Below are positions 62,508-64,000 of a stretch of DNA of 64,000 nucleotides, in pieces. The DNA is taken from the NCBI RefSeq assembly GCF_029626265.1, contig NZ_JARUBN010000001.1, positions 6,885,001 through 6,949,000 on the forward strand, read 5' to 3'. This stretch comes from Micromonospora sp. WMMD1102 (lineage in GTDB: Bacteria; Actinomycetota; Actinomycetes; Mycobacteriales; Micromonosporaceae). Below the pieces are notes generated by a model that was not told where the DNA came from, did not search any database, and saw only the letters and a program-made list of their open reading frames with translations. The number at the start of each line of letters is the position of its first letter. The first letter of the stretch is position 1. The translations under genes and the position numbers were made by a program.

Positions 62508-62645
62508 CCCTCACACACCTTTCCCTGCGAACTAAGCGAACTAAGCGAACCAATGCCTTAGTCGATCTACATCTGTCCTGCTCATCCCCCATCTGCTGCC
62601 ACTGGCCACCTCGGCGAACTAACTGCGAACCAACTCGCGAACTAA
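62276..62645. repeat. Inverted clusters of TTAGTTCGC repeats around an AT-rich core, candidate replication origin
   Basis: TTAGTTCGC occurs at 62276, 62288 and 62368 with variants at 62302, 62378 and 62386. The reverse complement GCGAACTAA occurs at 62527, 62536, 62614 and 62637 with variants GCGAACCAA at 62545 and 62625. The two clusters face each other almost symmetrically around 62460, where an AT-rich stretch (about 62451-62492) stands out. Repeats plus an easily melted region next to the DUF3987 replication gene match the plan of an iteron-type origin. Confidence 0.75.
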
Positions 62646-64000
62646 CCCCCGGACCGCACCCGGTAGTACGTCGCTGCCGGCGCCCCACCGTTCGGACCGA
62701 CCTGCCGTGAGCAGGCGTAGCCACCGAGGTTGAGCAGCTTGTCGAGCAGTTCGTCCAGCTCCTTCTTGGTCTTGTGGCGCTGGAACAGCTCAACCGAGAT
62801 GGCCTTGCGGGTACGCCCGGTCTCCGACTCGTCGATGAACTCCATGAGCCGACCCAGGTCCCGGTCTCCGGCGGCCGACCCGAACACGTAGCGGGTGCTG
62901 GCCTCGACGTAGTCCCAACATGCGAGGGCGGCCCGTACGTGCCGCTCGTCGACATCGAGCGTGCCGTCCAGGAGGGCGTAGATGACCGACAGTCGGGCAC
63001 TGTTGGCGTGCCAGCGAGCGAGCAGCGACTTGACCGGCGACTCGGCCTCGTCGCGTCGCTGGTTCATCCGCTTGTGGTACTCCGATGCCCACAGCTTCCG
63101 CGCTGCCGCCGTACGGCGGAGTTCACCACGGTCGTGATAGGCGCGGAACAGGGCCCCGGTGACCTCGTCCAGCCGACGGCTGAAGTCGCGTACGTCGTCC
63201 GGATCGGGCGCCGACCCTTCCGGCAGGGTCTTACTCATCCGGGAGCAGACAGTCATGAACCGGTTCGCGAGCCCGTTCGCCACGTCGGTAGCGGTGAGCT
63301 TCCCGACCAGTTCGGTCGGCGTGATCTGCGGAACGATGACAACGTGAGAGCCAGTAGCCCGTAGCGGCGAGCCGCTGGTCATCGTCTGCAACGGCAGGTC
63401 GTCGTACGCCTCCCGGAGGGTCCCGGAGAGGGAGTTCCCCTCCCGTCGGGCGCGCTCCAAGACGCTGGCGAACTCGGGGGCGTCGACCCACAACCGCTTG
63501 TCGTGCACACCCTCGTCGAACCCGGGCGCTGACGGGTCGTCGCCGTTCGCGTCTCGGACGATACGGATCAAGCCTTCACCGGTCGACAGGCCGGTGGCGG
63601 TGTTCATCTCCACGAACTGTTTGTCATGGGTTCGCCAGAAGGATCGGACGACTGCTACGGCGGTGCCCTTGGCGCCGGTTGCGGTGTCGCCGCAGAGGAT
63701 GGGCCACACCTTGGGTGCGTGCCGGGTGTTTCCGCCGGTGATGTAGTAGCCCGACCCGAAGCGACAACCGGCCGTGGCTAGGAAGGTCAACATGACGGCG
63801 GCCGGATCGGCTTCAGTGTGCGGGTCGTAGAGGTTCACGAGGTCGGCGGCTAGACCGTAACGGGCGTCCTCGTGAAGCACCGGCCAGGCGGGACCAGCCG
63901 TCGCCGCCCGCTTCTGCGGCGACTCGGTCCGGGCCCTGCCCTGTCGGTGCGGTTCATTGACTGGCCACCGGTCACCACCATGCCCAGCGGCCCGTAGCGC
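62642..64000 (-). CDS. DUF3987 replication protein (primase-helicase type), 5' part outside window
   Basis: The frame stays open to the right edge: residues ahead of the first visible start (GTG 63880) read TAGPAWPVLHEDARYGLAAD, the usual lead into this domain, so the N-terminus lies outside. The visible part is a DUF3987 ATPase-like domain with a Walker A-like CGDTATGAKGTA and the segment RLWVDAPEFASVLERARREG, ending in a winged-helix-like tail (KKELDELLDKLLNLGG). Full-length relatives often carry a primase-polymerase domain at the N-terminus. It probably starts replication at the adjacent repeat array. Confidence 0.8.
   Translation of the reverse strand, partial: ALRAAGHGGDRWPVNEPHRQGRARTESPQKRAATAGPAWPVLHEDARYGLAADLVNLYDPHTEADPAAVMLTFLATAGCRFGSGYYITGGNTRHAPKVWPILCGDTATGAKGTAVAVVRSFWRTHDKQFVEMNTATGLSTGEGLIRIVRDANGDDPSAPGFDEGVHDKRLWVDAPEFASVLERARREGNSLSGTLREAYDDLPLQTMTSGSPLRATGSHVVIVPQITPTELVGKLTATDVANGLANRFMTVCSRMSKTLPEGSAPDPDDVRDFSRRLDEVTGALFRAYHDRGELRRTAAARKLWASEYHKRMNQRRDEAESPVKSLLARWHANSARLSVIYALLDGTLDVDERHVRAALACWDYVEASTRYVFGSAAGDRDLGRLMEFIDESETGRTRKAISVELFQRHKTKKELDELLDKLLNLGGYACSRQVGPNGGAPAATYYRVRSGG

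Larger units (their letters stand above)
33121..64000. mobile_element. Integrated siphophage-like element with conjugation-type module, right end outside window
   Basis: From the break in the permease to the window edge, nearly every gene is phage- or plasmid-type. The left arm on the plus strand has small overlapping genes, Spd-like membrane genes and an FtsK/TraB translocase. Next is a central XRE regulator. The right arm on the minus strand has replication, terminase, head, tail, lysis and HNH genes in the standard siphophage order. At least 30.9 kb is visible. No integrase or right attachment site is seen, so these should lie to the right. Confidence 0.85.

Overview
The window is high-G+C actinobacterial chromosome carrying a large integrated phage-like element. 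GTG starts, TGATG and GTGA gene overlaps, the septation factor SepH, a mycothiol-dependent isomerase-family protein, a SigE-type sigma factor and an IdeR/DmdR-type iron box all fit a filamentous actinomycete. The family-specific small CxxC protein beside a GntR regulator points to Micromonosporaceae. This assignment is by protein recognition only.

Positions 1-33,120 are ordinary chromosome. On the minus strand there is a polysaccharide-export ABC pair with a CDP-alcohol phosphatidyltransferase, then serine dehydratase, a PspC protein and a DUF4230 pair. Next comes a GntR regulator facing small genes across a palindrome. It is followed by a sigma factor overlapping a membrane-anchored solute-binding protein, a GH10 xylanase, a GH15 enzyme with a short-chain dehydrogenase, and an iron-box-controlled siderophore-binding lipoprotein. 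Positions 16.7-18.9 kb are a graveyard of IS701 and IS5 remnants with a small secreted cysteine protein between them. Central metabolism follows: acyl-CoA dehydrogenase, aldose epimerase, PdxH, citrate synthase, SerC, SepH, ThpR, and a MarR-MFS pair.

From about 33,121 to the right edge lies the element. It interrupts an NCS2 purine/uracil-type permease: only the permease C-terminus (32,565-33,122) remains, and its N-terminal part should lie beyond the window. The left arm (33.2-41.2 kb, plus strand) holds small overlapping genes, several with paired Cys/His motifs, and then a module resembling the Spd/TraB conjugation genes of Streptomyces elements. That module has a four-helix DUF2637-like protein, a Spd-like membrane protein and an FtsK/TraB-type translocase with a C-terminal winged helix. 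The two Spd-like genes carry a dense array of TGACGC/GCGTCA, which may be the recognition site of the translocase. A central regulatory stretch (41.2-44.8 kb) has an XRE regulator and small genes and ends at a strong terminator.

The right arm (45.0-64.0 kb, minus strand) is a complete siphophage late module. Read right to left it gives a DUF3987 replication protein, a repeat array that looks like a replication origin, HNH, small and large terminase, head genes, connectors, tail genes, tape measure, baseplate genes, an alpha/alpha-toroid-like protein, amidase endolysin and holin-like membrane proteins. Portal, prohead protease and major capsid protein are fused in one 1,050-codon frame. No integrase, excisionase or right attachment site is visible.
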